Shown here one piece after another: positions 8,584 through 18,882 of a stretch of DNA of 64,000 nucleotides (position 1 is the stretch's first letter; every line of letters begins with the position of its first letter). Source of the DNA: Ureibacillus acetophenoni (GTDB lineage: Bacteria; Bacillota; Bacilli; Bacillales_A; Planococcaceae). The stretch is taken from positions 63,673 to 127,672 of the forward strand of contig NZ_OBQC01000012.1 in assembly GCF_900220965.1 (NCBI RefSeq), in the 5' to 3' direction. Below the pieces are notes generated by a model. It made no database searches, was not told the origin of the DNA, and saw only the letters and a list, made by a program, of their open reading frames with translations. The position numbers and the translations under genes are program-made.

Positions 8584-9882
8584 TTATTTAACTGTAGCTG
8601 GCTCTACTGGAATTGGCTCTTTTTTCGGGCCAATCATATTAAATAGGAAGTTTAAAACAATGGCAGTTATAGAACCACAAACAATTCCATTTGACGTTAA
8701 AATTGAAGCCCATTCTGGTAGAACTGCAAAGATAGATGGTACGAATGCTACTCCAGCACCTAGCCCTACTGCGATTGCAGCAACCATTGCATTTTCTGGT
8801 GTGCGAACAATTTCTGGAGCTAACATTGTAATACCTTGTGTTACAACCATCCCAAACATCGCAAGCATTGCAGCACCTAAAACTGCTGTAGGAATAATTT
8901 GCGTTAACGCAGCGATTTTTGGTAAAAAGCCAAGTGCAACAAGAAGTACACCAGTAATCATAATTACTCGACGAGATTTCACACCTGTCATTTTTAATAG
9001 ACCTACGTTTTGAGAAAACGTTGTATATGGGAATGCATTAAAGATCCCACCAATAATTGAAGCTAATCCTTCTGAACGATAACCACGTGCTAAATCCTTC
9101 GAATCTAGCTTTTCTTTCGTAATATCACTTAATGCATAGTAGACACCTGAAGATTCTACTAAAGAAACCATCCCTACTAAAGTCATTGTTAGAATAGCCG
9201 CAATATCAAACGTTGGCGTACCGAAATAAAACGGTTGAACCATATGTAACCAACCAGCTTCAGTAACCGGCGTAAAATCAATTTTTCCTAAGAAGCCTGC
9301 AGTTACTGTTCCAATTACTAAACCTAATAAGATAGATATCGAACGAACAAACCCAGTAGCAAAACGATAGATTAATAGAATTACTACTAATGTAATCATT
9401 GCTAATGAAATATTAAAAGCTGAACCAAAGTCTTCTGCACCTTGTCCTCCACCCATATTATTAAGAGCGACAGGAATTAGAGAAATACCAATAATCGTTA
9501 CTACAGATCCAGTAACAACTGGTGGGAAAAATTTTACAAGTTTTCCAAAAATACCTGAGATAAGAACGATGATAAGTCCTGAAGCAATAATTGCTCCGTA
9601 CACCGCGCCTACTCCTTTATCAGAACCAATCGCAATAATTGGTGTTACCGCTGTAAACGTACAACCTAATACGACTGGTAATCCAATTCCGAAAAACTTA
9701 CCACGCAATACTTGTAAGATTGTTGCAAGTCCACACATCATAATGTCGATTGCAACTAAATATGTCATTTGTTCAGTAGAAAATTGCAATGCCCCACCAA
9801 TAATAATAGGAACTAATATAGCCCCCGCATACATTGCGAGCAAATGCTGTATACCAAGAGTAAATTCTTTTGCCTTGTTCAT
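8584..9882 (-). CDS. pbuX: Xanthine permease
   Basis: The 432-residue membrane protein of the nucleobase:cation symporter-2 family has about 12-14 hydrophobic segments and typical NCS2 stretches (YAGAILVPIIIGGAL at the N-terminus, VGMVSLVESSGVYYALSD, FNAFPYTTFSQNVGLL). It imports xanthine for the phosphoribosyltransferase encoded upstream. The start has TTGGAGG nine bases upstream and lies 62 bases after xpt. Transcription should be under the guanine riboswitch at 10.6-10.7 kb. Confidence 0.93.
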   Translation of the reverse strand: MNKAKEFTLGIQHLLAMYAGAILVPIIIGGALQFSTEQMTYLVAIDIMMCGLATILQVLRGKFFGIGLPVVLGCTFTAVTPIIAIGSDKGVGAVYGAIIASGLIIVLISGIFGKLVKFFPPVVTGSVVTIIGISLIPVALNNMGGGQGAEDFGSAFNISLAMITLVVILLIYRFATGFVRSISILLGLVIGTVTAGFLGKIDFTPVTEAGWLHMVQPFYFGTPTFDIAAILTMTLVGMVSLVESSGVYYALSDITKEKLDSKDLARGYRSEGLASIIGGIFNAFPYTTFSQNVGLLKMTGVKSRRVIMITGVLLVALGFLPKIAALTQIIPTAVLGAAMLAMFGMVVTQGITMLAPEIVRTPENAMVAAIAVGLGAGVAFVPSIFAVLPEWASILTSNGIVCGSITAIVLNFLFNMIGPKKEPIPVEPATVK

Positions 9883-9944
9883 GGGAAATAATCCTCCAAT
9901 GTTATTTGTTTAGTATTCAGCCATAACAGTTCAAATTAAGCTCT

Positions 9945-10526
<582 letters not shown>

Positions 10527-10563
10527 TTACCTACCTTCCTAATAATAAATCCCGAAAAATAAC

Positions 10564-10612
10564 AAAAAACCCGAAAGCTTATTTCCTCTATGAGTCAACA
10601 AGCCTTTCGGGT
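10564..10612 (-). terminator. Riboswitch-controlled terminator upstream of xpt
   Basis: On the minus strand ACCCGAAAGGCTT pairs with AAGCTTTCGGGT and is followed by six T. The loop contains CTCATAG, complementary to CTATGAG in the 3' strand of the aptamer P1 helix, which supplies an alternative pairing for gene-on and gene-off states. Confidence 0.85.
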
Positions 10613-10666
10613 GTATATACGAAAGTAAATAGATAATCTGAAAAAGTTTATCCATTTCTATTGTCT

Positions 10667-10734
10667 CTCATAGTCGACTTATTTACGGTAAGTCGGTAGA
10701 AACTTGCGAGCCATATCCCCGCGATTATATGAGT
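10667..10734 (-). promoter_or_regulatory. Guanine (purine) riboswitch aptamer
   Basis: Read on the minus strand, this has the purine riboswitch core: CTCATATAATCGC at the 5' side, GGATATGG, AGTTTCTACC and GACTATGAG at the 3' side. Complementary loops for P2/P3 are present. The specificity base in GACTATG is C, which indicates guanine/hypoxanthine rather than adenine. It sits about 150 bases before xpt with a terminator between, so it acts by premature termination when guanine is bound. Confidence 0.95.
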
Positions 10735-10909
10735 GATATATTAAGTTTTTTATTGTTAATTTTTATAAGAACGTACCCAATTATAAACACGAATGAAGTC
10801 GAATGCAATATAATTTAGGAAAATATTAAACAATTATTCGGGATTTGTTAAAGAAAAATGACATTTACTATATTAACGTTCGCCTTTTCAGAATATTCAC
10901 TACAAGTAA

Positions 10910-11605
10910 TTATGATAATAAATCATTTATTGTTTGTTTTAATACACTAAAAGATGTTCCCGTCTTCCCAAAGTTCCCTAAACTACGGCAAGCTAAAATG
11001 TTTACAATTTCTCCATTTTCTAAAGTAAGTTTAGCTAAAACCCCTTGTGTCTCTAACTGTTGAACAGACTGATTTAAATCAGCAACTACTGTTAATTGTT
11101 CTCCATATAGTTCAAGAAACTGTTTCCAATTAGTAGCACCCTGTACAATTACAACTTTTGGTGCAAACTCATTCAGAAGTTCCTGCAAAATTGCTAAACC
11201 TCTTTCATACAAATGATACAAATGATTGTTTTGTTTTTTCATTTCCTTAAATTGACGACTATCTTCTACATATAAACAATTTAAATAAGATAACAGAACA
11301 TTCTCACCGTAATTTGTTTTCATCCATTTCATAAAATTTAAACAACCTTTATATTCACGGGATGCTGTTTTTATCTCTTCAGAAAATAGTTCTTGAAATT
11401 CGTTACTACTTACTAATGACTCAGCAAATATATCTAAATCATCCAAATCAATTTGAAGAAATGGTTCTGGAGTTGCACCAATGATGAAAATATTTGATTT
11501 GTATGGATTACCATTTGCTTGAAATGGTTGAAAGGCAATTTTTTGTTCCTTTGAATCCACTACCCATTGTTCAATTTTCTTGTAAAAGCCTGCCGACACA
11601 GTCAT
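10910..11605 (-). CDS. Uncharacterised protein, possibly uracil-DNA-glycosylase-like fold
   Basis: This is a soluble protein of 231 residues. NIFIIGATPEPFL near residues 38-50, KVVIVQGATNWKQFLEL near 152-168 and ILACRSLGNFGKTGTSF near 206-222 sit where the UDG superfamily has its first strand motif, middle strand and substrate loop, but the catalytic residues are not convincing. I would not assign the activity. It is preceded by the riboswitch region and followed (upstream) by a 200-base gap with nothing recognised. It is probably monocistronic. Confidence 0.6.
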   Translation of the reverse strand: MTVSAGFYKKIEQWVVDSKEQKIAFQPFQANGNPYKSNIFIIGATPEPFLQIDLDDLDIFAESLVSSNEFQELFSEEIKTASREYKGCLNFMKWMKTNYGENVLLSYLNCLYVEDSRQFKEMKKQNNHLYHLYERGLAILQELLNEFAPKVVIVQGATNWKQFLELYGEQLTVVADLNQSVQQLETQGVLAKLTLENGEIVNILACRSLGNFGKTGTSFSVLKQTINDLLS

Positions 11606-11775
11606 ATTCTCAACATCCTTTATCTACATTCTTTAGAATTACCTATTTGTAGAACCATTATAACAAGCGTCTGTTGTTAATAAATATATGAATTAAAGTA
11701 ATTATATGTAAGATTACAGCAATTCAACCCACAAAACAAAAGCTTTCTATACCTAATGCAAAAATCTACTCCCAC

Positions 11776-11809
11776 TAAAAAGGGACGTCTCAAAAAGTTA
11801 GACGTCCCC
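11776..11809 (-). terminator. Terminator of the amino-acid permease gene
   Basis: On the minus strand a perfect nine-pair stem GGGACGTCT/AGACGTCCC with a nine-base loop is followed by five T. Confidence 0.9.
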
Positions 11810-11814
11810 TACTA

Positions 11815-13275
11815 TTAATCATTATTATTTAAATCACATTTTTCTAACGGTACGATCTTTGTTTTATGTTTTATTTTATAACCAAACCAAAGAATTAAAA
11901 ATAATGGAATACCAATATAGGAAACGGCAATCCCATACCAATCAATTGAACCTCCAGTAAAGGCTGTGTAGTTTTGTCCTGCAATGACAATTAAACAAAC
12001 TATAAATGCAAAAAGCGGTCCAAATGGATAAAGTCTCGCTCTATATGGAAGCTCCCCTAGACTTCTCCCTTGTACAATAAATGCTTTTCTAAAACGATAA
12101 TGGCTAATCGCAATTCCAACCCACGCGATAAAACCTGATAAACCAGAAGCATTTAAAAGCCATATATAGACAATTCCATCACCAAAGAACGATGATAAAA
12201 ATGCTAAACAACCAATTGCTAACGTTGCGAGTAAAGCATAATACGGTACACCATTTTTACTTAACTTCGCAAACATTTTTGGAGCTTTGCCATCCAATGC
12301 AAGCTGATAAAGCATTCTAGAAGATGCATATAGACCAGAATTCCCTGCTGAAAGCATTGCTGTTAGTATAATTGCATTCATAACAGATGCAGCAAATGCA
12401 ATCCCTAACTTATCAAACACTAATGTGAACGGAGAAACTGCTATATCTTCTGATAAGAGTCTAGGATCCGTATAAGGAATAAGTAGTCCTATTGCAAAAA
12501 TGGCTAAAATGTAGAAAAGTAAAATTCTCCAAAAGACAGATCGAACTGCTCGTGGAATATTCTTTCCGGGATCATCTGTTTCTCCAGCTGTAATCCCTAA
12601 CAATTCAGTCCCTTGGAATGAAAAACCTGCAGCTAGAAAAATACCAAAGATAGCTAAAAACCCACCATTAAAAGGTGCATCTCCAACAAAGAAATTTTCA
12701 AATCCAACTGGATCATTTCCACCTAAAATACCTATAATCATTAAAAATGATACGATAATAAAGACAATTACTGTCACTACTTTAATCATTGCAAACCAAT
12801 ATTCACTTTCACCATACGCTTTTACAGAAAGTAAGTTAAACGTTAAAACAACTGCTATAAAAAGAACAATCCAAAGTACAGAAGAACTATCAGGAAACCA
12901 ATATTTCATAATTAAATTAACTGCCGCTATTTCTGCAGCGATTGTAATTGCCCAGTTGTACCAATAGTTCCAACCCATTGCAAAACCTAACGCGGGATCT
13001 ACAAATTTTGTTGCGTACGTACTAAAGGATCCAGATGTCGGCATATAAGCTGCCATTTCACCTAAACTTGTCATTAGAAAATAAACCATAATTCCAATAA
13101 TTCCATATGCAACTAATGCGCCTCCTGGACCTGCTTGGGCAATGGAAGCACCACTTGCTAGAAATAGGCCTGTCCCAATCGTCCCGCCTAACGATATCAT
13201 CGCTATATGTCGACTTTTTAAATTACGCTTTAATTTTTGTTGATTGGCATTTGTGCCGATCTGCTGTTCACTCAT
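11815..13275 (-). CDS. Amino-acid permease (APC family, LysP/GABP type)
   Basis: The 486-residue transporter has 12 predicted membrane helices. The family opening LKSRHIAMISLGGTIGTGLF (about residues 19-38) carries the conserved GGTIGTG substrate-binding unwound segment; FSFQGTELLGITAGE (about 229-243) is the second conserved helix. It belongs to the AAT branch of the APC superfamily, closest in style to lysine-specific permeases, but the substrate cannot be fixed from sequence. AAAGGAG lies ten bases before the ATG. No lysine riboswitch or T-box is visible in the 216 bases upstream. It is monocistronic. Confidence 0.88.
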   Translation of the reverse strand: MSEQQIGTNANQQKLKRNLKSRHIAMISLGGTIGTGLFLASGASIAQAGPGGALVAYGIIGIMVYFLMTSLGEMAAYMPTSGSFSTYATKFVDPALGFAMGWNYWYNWAITIAAEIAAVNLIMKYWFPDSSSVLWIVLFIAVVLTFNLLSVKAYGESEYWFAMIKVVTVIVFIIVSFLMIIGILGGNDPVGFENFFVGDAPFNGGFLAIFGIFLAAGFSFQGTELLGITAGETDDPGKNIPRAVRSVFWRILLFYILAIFAIGLLIPYTDPRLLSEDIAVSPFTLVFDKLGIAFAASVMNAIILTAMLSAGNSGLYASSRMLYQLALDGKAPKMFAKLSKNGVPYYALLATLAIGCLAFLSSFFGDGIVYIWLLNASGLSGFIAWVGIAISHYRFRKAFIVQGRSLGELPYRARLYPFGPLFAFIVCLIVIAGQNYTAFTGGSIDWYGIAVSYIGIPLFLILWFGYKIKHKTKIVPLEKCDLNNND

Positions 13276-13492
13276 GTTGTAATCTCCTTTGATGTCACCT
13301 ATGTAAAGTATAATGATTTAATTGATTATCTTCATTTACCAACCCTATATTATAACTTGTTAGAACCATTAAAGGAGAATATTTTGTTCTAAATAAGTAA
13401 CTTTAGTTACTATCCTAATCAATTCTACAAGTTGTATTATTAATTTGTGCAATTGTTTAAGTACTTATTTTCACTCTTAGGGGAGGGAAATC

Positions 13493-14701
13493 ATGGATAC
13501 ATATAAATCACCCAAAAACCAAAAACATCTTCATGTTTCTACAATATTATTTGTTATTGCCATCATCTCTTTTGCATCAATACTTCGAACTCCTTTAACT
13601 GGGGTTGGCCCAATTATTTCCTATATTCGAGAAGGGCTTGGAATTTCAAATGTACTCGCTGGTTTTTTAACAACCATTCCTCTTCTAGCATTTTCAGTTG
13701 TTTCACCCTTCGCACCAAGAATCGCACGAAAATTAGGAATGGAATCCACATTATTTTACTCTGTTATCCTACTTACTACAGGAATTGTTATAAGGTCATT
13801 AGGCACTACTTCATTTCTTATTATTGGGACAGTATTAATTGGTATAGCAATTGCATTTGGAAATGTATTGTTTCCAGGCTTTTTTAAACTAAGGTATCCT
13901 AACAAAACTGGTTTATTAACTGGAATCTATACAGTCTCAATGAATATTTCTGCAGGAATAATACTTGGAATTAGTCAACCGATTGCATCAAATCCAACGT
14001 TTGGATGGCAAGGGTCTCTTGCATTCCCGATTACTTTAACTTTAATTACGATGATTGTGTGGATTCCCTTACTCCGGGGCGAAAAGGTAAACTTAAACAA
14101 CCTAACTGCTACAGGTTTAAATAGTGCAGAAAAAAAGTTATGGAAATCACCACTTGCTTGGGCAATAGCATTTGCGATGGGATTACAATCACTTCTTTTC
14201 TACTGTTCCGCTACTTGGATGCCAGAAATTCTAATCTCACAAGGGTTTAGTGCAGAAAGTGCGGGTTGGATGACATCAATCATGCAATATTCTCAAATCC
14301 CTATGACGTTCTTAATACCAATTTTCGCTGAAAAGTTAAGTTCTCAACGTTCCATCGTTTGGTTATTTACGCTATTTTATTTAATAGCTTTTTCGGGGAT
14401 TTACTTTAACTTCACTGAGTTAACTATTATTTGGATGATTTGTTTAGGTATTGCCTCTGGTACATCGTTCGGTCTTTGTATGATGTTATTTATATTACGA
14501 ACTAAGACAGCCTATGAAGCATCACAAATATCCGGGTTTGCTCAATCAGTTGGGTACTTATTGGCAGCAATCGGCCCTGTACTATTTGGCTATTTGCATG
14601 ATAAGACAAATAGCTGGTCAATACCTGTTATTTTATTTATAGTCGTATCAATTTTGTTATTTATATTTACATTCGTTAGTTCAAAAAATCGTTATTTGTA
14701 A
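13493..14701 (+). CDS. MFS transporter, CynX/NimT family
   Basis: The 402-residue protein has 12 hydrophobic segments. ASILRTPLTGVGPIISYI after the first helix and LTTIPLLAFSVVSPFAPRIA in the second/third helix are typical of the CynX/NimT (cyanate, nitroimidazole) branch of the major facilitator superfamily. AGGGGAGGG lies eight bases before the ATG. It is divergent from the amino-acid permease and monocistronic or followed by the Mrr-like gene 67 bases on. The substrate is unknown. Confidence 0.85.
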   Translation: MDTYKSPKNQKHLHVSTILFVIAIISFASILRTPLTGVGPIISYIREGLGISNVLAGFLTTIPLLAFSVVSPFAPRIARKLGMESTLFYSVILLTTGIVIRSLGTTSFLIIGTVLIGIAIAFGNVLFPGFFKLRYPNKTGLLTGIYTVSMNISAGIILGISQPIASNPTFGWQGSLAFPITLTLITMIVWIPLLRGEKVNLNNLTATGLNSAEKKLWKSPLAWAIAFAMGLQSLLFYCSATWMPEILISQGFSAESAGWMTSIMQYSQIPMTFLIPIFAEKLSSQRSIVWLFTLFYLIAFSGIYFNFTELTIIWMICLGIASGTSFGLCMMLFILRTKTAYEASQISGFAQSVGYLLAAIGPVLFGYLHDKTNSWSIPVILFIVVSILLFIFTFVSSKNRYL

Positions 14702-14768
14702 AACGCAAACATATGTACTCTTTTATGTTACAATATAGTATGTAATTTCCATAAAGGAGTTCATAGAT

Positions 14769-15323
14769 TTGCGAAAAGAAAAAGAAAATAAAAAAAGTAG
14801 ATTAACACTCATTCCGTTATTAATTTTACTTATAATTGGATATATCGGTTGGTATTATACACAGACAAAAGAAGGAATCTTCGCTGCTATTATTGCTGCA
14901 CTTATTTTATTTATCATTTTTAAGTTATGGAGAAAATCGCGTGCTACAGCTAAATTTAGAAAAGCTGGCATTTATGATATTGATGAAATGACCGGTGAAG
15001 AATTTGAACAGTATCTTGGTGAACTATTTATAAGAAGAGGATTTAATATTTCTTATACGAAAGCATCATCAGACTATGGTGCAGACTTAATATTAGAAGA
15101 TAAAGAAGATATAATTGTTGTCCAGGCAAAAAGGTATTCTGGTTCTGTAGGTGTTAAAGCGGTTCAAGAGGTAATCGGTGCTTTAAAAATGTATGAAGCA
15201 ACGGAAGCGTGGGTTGTAACGAATAGTTATTTTACTAAACAAGCCATGAATTTAGCGGAATCAAATGAAGTATTCCTTATTGACCGTGATGAGTTAATTG
15301 AAATGATTTTAGAGACAAAATAA
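14769..15323 (+). CDS. Membrane-anchored Mrr-type restriction-endonuclease-like protein
   Basis: The 184-residue protein has two N-terminal membrane helices (about residues 12-29 and 35-52), then a Mrr_cat domain. The domain starts EEFEQYLGELFIRRGF; the catalytic PD-(D/E)xK pattern is read as the Asp in YGADLI and Gln-x-Lys in VVQAKRYS, followed by VGVKAVQEVIGA. Such proteins are widespread single genes in Bacilli and not proven restriction enzymes. The start is TTG, with GGAG nine bases upstream. No methylase or defence genes adjoin. Confidence 0.85.
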   Translation: MRKEKENKKSRLTLIPLLILLIIGYIGWYYTQTKEGIFAAIIAALILFIIFKLWRKSRATAKFRKAGIYDIDEMTGEEFEQYLGELFIRRGFNISYTKASSDYGADLILEDKEDIIVVQAKRYSGSVGVKAVQEVIGALKMYEATEAWVVTNSYFTKQAMNLAESNEVFLIDRDELIEMILETK

Positions 15324-15324
15324 T

Positions 15325-15368
15325 AGAAGTGGTACAACTAAATTTTCAATTGTACCACTTCTATTTTT
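15325..15368. terminator. Bidirectional terminator between Mrr-like gene and nos
   Basis: The perfect 13-pair stem AGAAGTGGTACAA/TTGTACCACTTCT has a 12-base loop and T-rich flanks on both strands. It serves the two convergent genes and its right flank overlaps the stop of nos. Confidence 0.85.
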
Positions 15369-16428
15369 ATAAATATAAATCATAGTTCGGTGCTTTTTGA
15401 TAAAAATAATTAGGCTTTTTTATTATATTGGGGATAGGTTGATGAAATATATGCGTCGCAGCTGGTGACATAGGCGGAATAAGCCACTTCCAATCCCCTG
15501 TTACTTCACGGTTACTTTCCTTCTCAAGTTGATCAAATACTTTAAATTGTTGTGCCGCTGTATGATGGTCAACTATACTTACTCCCTTTTCCTTATATGA
15601 GTGCAACACTGCCAAATTTAACTCAACAAGCGCTCGATCCTTCCACAAGTTTGAGTTTGAAGTTGTATTTAAACCAATAAGTTCAGCCACTTTCGGTAAT
15701 ATATTATAACGGTCAACATCAGCTAAATTACGTGCTCCTATCTCAGTTCCCATATACCAACCGTTAAAAGGTGCTGCTTGAAACTCAATACCGCCTAAAC
15801 TCAACTTTAAATTTGAAATAATGGGGACTGCATACCATTTCAATTGAAGCTCATGAAACTTCTCAAATTGAGGATGGGTGATGGGAACCTCCAGAACATA
15901 CTCTTTTGGGATTTCAAACATTACTGGAGTCCGATTATTTACCTGAATAACAATGGGTAATACATCAAAATGTGTACCTTCTCCTAGCCATCCTAAAGCT
16001 TGGCATACTTTCGTAAAAGTAATAGAACTAGGATCACCTAAAACTCCATTATCCGTTTCATATCCAGCATAGCGGATAATTTGTTCATTCCATATACGGA
16101 CAACACCAGGTTTAAATACTGTAATGGCTGGTTTAATTTTGCCATTATTCGTTGCATATTCAATATGACGAAGAAGTGCTTTAAAAATTTCTTCCTCATC
16201 TTCTAACTCACGTTCATCAAATACGTGTAGTGATTTCCAAAACAACCTACCTATACATCGGTTGCTATTTCTCCATGCAACCCTTGTGCCAAACGTTAAT
16301 TCGTCAAAGGTCGGTTTAAATGTACCTATATCTTTTATTTCTCCGATTCTCTCCCTATACCATTCATCCGACAAATCCATCTCTTCTTTATATTGAATTA
16401 GAAATTGCTCAATCTCTATAAGATCCAT
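15367..16428 (-). CDS. nos: Nitric oxide synthase oxygenase
   Basis: The 353-residue bacterial NOS oxidises L-arginine to citrulline and NO using heme and tetrahydrofolate/biopterin. The heme-thiolate Cys is in [14 protein letters not shown] (about residue 58). The arginine-binding [12 protein letters not shown] (Glu) and the C-terminal pterin region ([16 protein letters not shown]) are intact. As in other Bacilli there is no reductase domain, so it must borrow flavodoxin-type reductases. GGAGG lies eight bases before the ATG. It is monocistronic. In the family NO contributes to oxidative-stress and antibiotic tolerance. Confidence 0.95.
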   Translation of the reverse strand: MDLIEIEQFLIQYKEEMDLSDEWYRERIGEIKDIGTFKPTFDELTFGTRVAWRNSNRCIGRLFWKSLHVFDERELEDEEEIFKALLRHIEYATNNGKIKPAITVFKPGVVRIWNEQIIRYAGYETDNGVLGDPSSITFTKVCQALGWLGEGTHFDVLPIVIQVNNRTPVMFEIPKEYVLEVPITHPQFEKFHELQLKWYAVPIISNLKLSLGGIEFQAAPFNGWYMGTEIGARNLADVDRYNILPKVAELIGLNTTSNSNLWKDRALVELNLAVLHSYKEKGVSIVDHHTAAQQFKVFDQLEKESNREVTGDWKWLIPPMSPAATHIFHQPIPNIIKKPNYFYQKAPNYDLYL

Positions 16429-16579
16429 ACATTTCCTCCATCAATTGCAATCATGAGGCCGTTTTACGTCCCAACAACACCTATTTAGAAAGTAATTTTT
16501 TGATGTTTGACATAGCCTATTCAAACAATCCTCATTGGGTTATTGTCTTATCTCAAGAAAGATGAAATTTACTTCAAGG

Positions 16580-16619
16580 AAAAAAAAAGGGGTATCCAGA
16601 GAATTTCCCTAGATACCCC
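16580..16619 (-). terminator. Terminator of the SLC13 transporter gene
   Basis: On the minus strand GGGGTATC pairs with GATACCCC around a 15-base loop and is followed by eight T. Confidence 0.85.
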
Positions 16620-16637
16620 AATTTAATAATCTAATCT

Positions 16638-18488
16638 TTAAAATGGATATATCAATGGAATTACAATCATCATGATAACTAACATAATGATTTGTAAAGG
16701 AACACCGATACGTACAAAGTCCATGAATTTATAACCACCTGCTGTTAATACAAGTGAATTTGTTGGAGAGGCAATAGGCGTTGCAAAAGCCATTCCAGCT
16801 GCCGCAGCAACAGCAATCATAAAGGTATAAGGATTGACATCCATTAATAACGCAGCATTCATTGCTATAGGTGCGAAGAGTACTGCAGTAGCAGTATTAC
16901 TTACAAACTGACCAAAAATAATTGTTAAAACATAAACTCCTATAAGCACTCCATAGGCTCCATATTGACCAAGCATATTAATAATTCCATCTGATAATAA
17001 TGTCATGCCACCAGTCTTTTGAAGTGCTGTTGCCATTGGTAGCATGGCTGCTACAAGTACAATACTTTCGAAGTTTATCTTTCTATAAGCATCATCCATA
17101 TTTCGTAAACAACCTGTGATAATCATTAAAACTGCACCAATCATCACTGAGATTACAGCATCAAATACTTCGAATACCATTAGCCCTACCATAAGTAATA
17201 AGATGATTCCAGCAATTGGCGCTTTACCAGTGGCAGCAACAACTCCAGCAAACTCACGTGGTTGCCCAACAACTACTACATCTTGTGTTTCTTTTGATAA
17301 TTGGTCTATTTCCTCCCAAGTTCCTTGACCTAAAATAGCATCACCAAAGCTAAGCCTTTGGTCGGCCATATTTTTCAATATGTAATCACCTTTTCGATTG
17401 ATTCCTAAAATGTTCAAGTTATATTTTTCCCGGAACCCAATTTGACTAACCTTTTCATTTATTAACCGTGACTGGGGAGTTAATAGTACTTCAGCTAATC
17501 CTATTTTCTTTGATATTAATTCCGCTGCTTCTTCATTATCCATCGTCTTCAACTCTAAACCATAATCATTCACAAAATTAAGTACATCTACTTTTGTCCC
17601 TTGAACAAATAACACATCATTTGGATGTAAAATTGTCATGGGTCCTGCCATTTCATGATTTGATAACGGAGATAATAAATTTTTACTATCATTAAAATTA
17701 TGTTTTATTGTCATTATGAAGATTTGATATTTTGCAGGAAGCTTAAGTTCTGCTAACGGTTTATCTATAATTTGTGAACTCTCTGGGATATTTATTTGGA
17801 ATAGTCGATCTTTCAAATGGTAATCTTTAATAATCTTTTTAGGCGAAAGCTTATATCCAGCATCTTTGTTCACCCTACTTTTCTCATTTGGTAATAACCT
17901 GTTTCGAATAACGACTAAGTAAAGAATGACAATAATAGTCGCAATTATACCAATTGGAGTAATTTCAAAAAAACCAAGTTTTTCGAACCCATTATCAACT
18001 AACGTCTGGCTGACAATTAAGTTTGGCGGAGAAGCAATGAGTGTCATTAAACCTGACATACTTGCAATATAAGATAATGGTAGTAAGTACTTTGATGGAC
18101 TTACTTTAATGCTAATTGCAACACTTACTACAATTGGTAACATTAAAGCAAATGTCCCTGTATTATCCATGAAAGACCCTACTACCGCTACAATGATTAA
18201 TAACAAAACAAAAAGTTTTAATTCACTATTTCCAGACCACTTTAATAGTAGCTTTCCTGCCATTCCCGCTAAACCCGTTCTCAATAACCCTTCCCCTACA
18301 ACAAATAAGGCAGCAATCATAATGACTACAGAATTTGAAAAGCCTGCTAGCGCTTCAGTTGGAGTTAATATCCCAACTATTACAAAGGCAAGGAGTGCTA
18401 ATACAGCAACTAAGTCGCCTCGTATTCGATTTGTTATAAATAGTGCAATTGTAATTCCCAAGATTATAAAAGTAATTGTTAGTTGCAA
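16638..18488 (-). CDS. SLC13/DASS-type permease with central TrkA-C (RCK_C) domains
   Basis: The 616-residue membrane protein has an N-terminal transport half (about residues 1-195), a soluble middle (about 210-400) with two TrkA-C-like modules (QINIPESSQIIDKPLAEL and ALIG-type strands), and a second transport half. Conserved family stretches are MSGLMTLIASPPNLIVSQ and the C-terminal AAAGMAFATPIASPTNSLV, which are paired substrate-binding hairpins. The family carries divalent anions such as dicarboxylates or sulfate; the substrate is open. The start is TTG, with AAGGG about nine bases upstream. It is monocistronic. Confidence 0.85.
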   Translation of the reverse strand: MQLTITFIILGITIALFITNRIRGDLVAVLALLAFVIVGILTPTEALAGFSNSVVIMIAALFVVGEGLLRTGLAGMAGKLLLKWSGNSELKLFVLLLIIVAVVGSFMDNTGTFALMLPIVVSVAISIKVSPSKYLLPLSYIASMSGLMTLIASPPNLIVSQTLVDNGFEKLGFFEITPIGIIATIIVILYLVVIRNRLLPNEKSRVNKDAGYKLSPKKIIKDYHLKDRLFQINIPESSQIIDKPLAELKLPAKYQIFIMTIKHNFNDSKNLLSPLSNHEMAGPMTILHPNDVLFVQGTKVDVLNFVNDYGLELKTMDNEEAAELISKKIGLAEVLLTPQSRLINEKVSQIGFREKYNLNILGINRKGDYILKNMADQRLSFGDAILGQGTWEEIDQLSKETQDVVVVGQPREFAGVVAATGKAPIAGIILLLMVGLMVFEVFDAVISVMIGAVLMIITGCLRNMDDAYRKINFESIVLVAAMLPMATALQKTGGMTLLSDGIINMLGQYGAYGVLIGVYVLTIIFGQFVSNTATAVLFAPIAMNAALLMDVNPYTFMIAVAAAAGMAFATPIASPTNSLVLTAGGYKFMDFVRIGVPLQIIMLVIMMIVIPLIYPF

Positions 18489-18790
18489 TATTCTTAATCC
18501 CTTCGATTATTTTCCCTTTACTATTTTAACTAATTTCCGAGCTTTTTATTATCAATTATAAACTTAAGTAAAGAATTATAATTTTCAATTAAACCAAATT
18601 ACTTCACACAACTGATAAAGATAAAGGTGTGTATAATATGATTCCCCTTTAAATCCCTTCATTCTACAAAATGCGACATAATATTTATAAATCAATACTT
18701 ACACGTAACACTTCACACATAATACGCTATAACCAAAGCTTATTATTTAAGGCGTTTTACACATTTCAACAAAATACAACAATTCCTTAA

Positions 18791-18805
18791 AAAGAATTAT
18801 TATAA
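18791..18805 (+). promoter_or_regulatory. Candidate PerR box upstream of katA
   Basis: AAAGAATTATTATAA matches the PerR consensus perfectly in the right half (ATTATAA) and 4 of 7 in the left. It lies 29 bases before a TATACT -10 candidate (18834-18839) and 78 bases before the katA start. Peroxide control of catalase by PerR is standard in Bacilli. Bases 18489-18782 are AT-rich and hold nothing else I can name beyond promoter-like AT runs. Confidence 0.45.
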
Positions 18806-18882
18806 TTTAGTAGAAATTTTTATCTGGATTTGTTATACTAACTTTCGAAGAGATTTAATCGAATACTTTGGGAGGTATTAAC

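Noticed and set aside
13276..13492. Lysine riboswitch before the LysP-like permease
   Set aside because: The conserved lysine aptamer sequences are missing in this 216-base gap.
14769..15323. Restriction-modification or defence system
   Set aside because: The Mrr-like protein stands alone, is membrane-anchored and has no methylase or other defence gene nearby.
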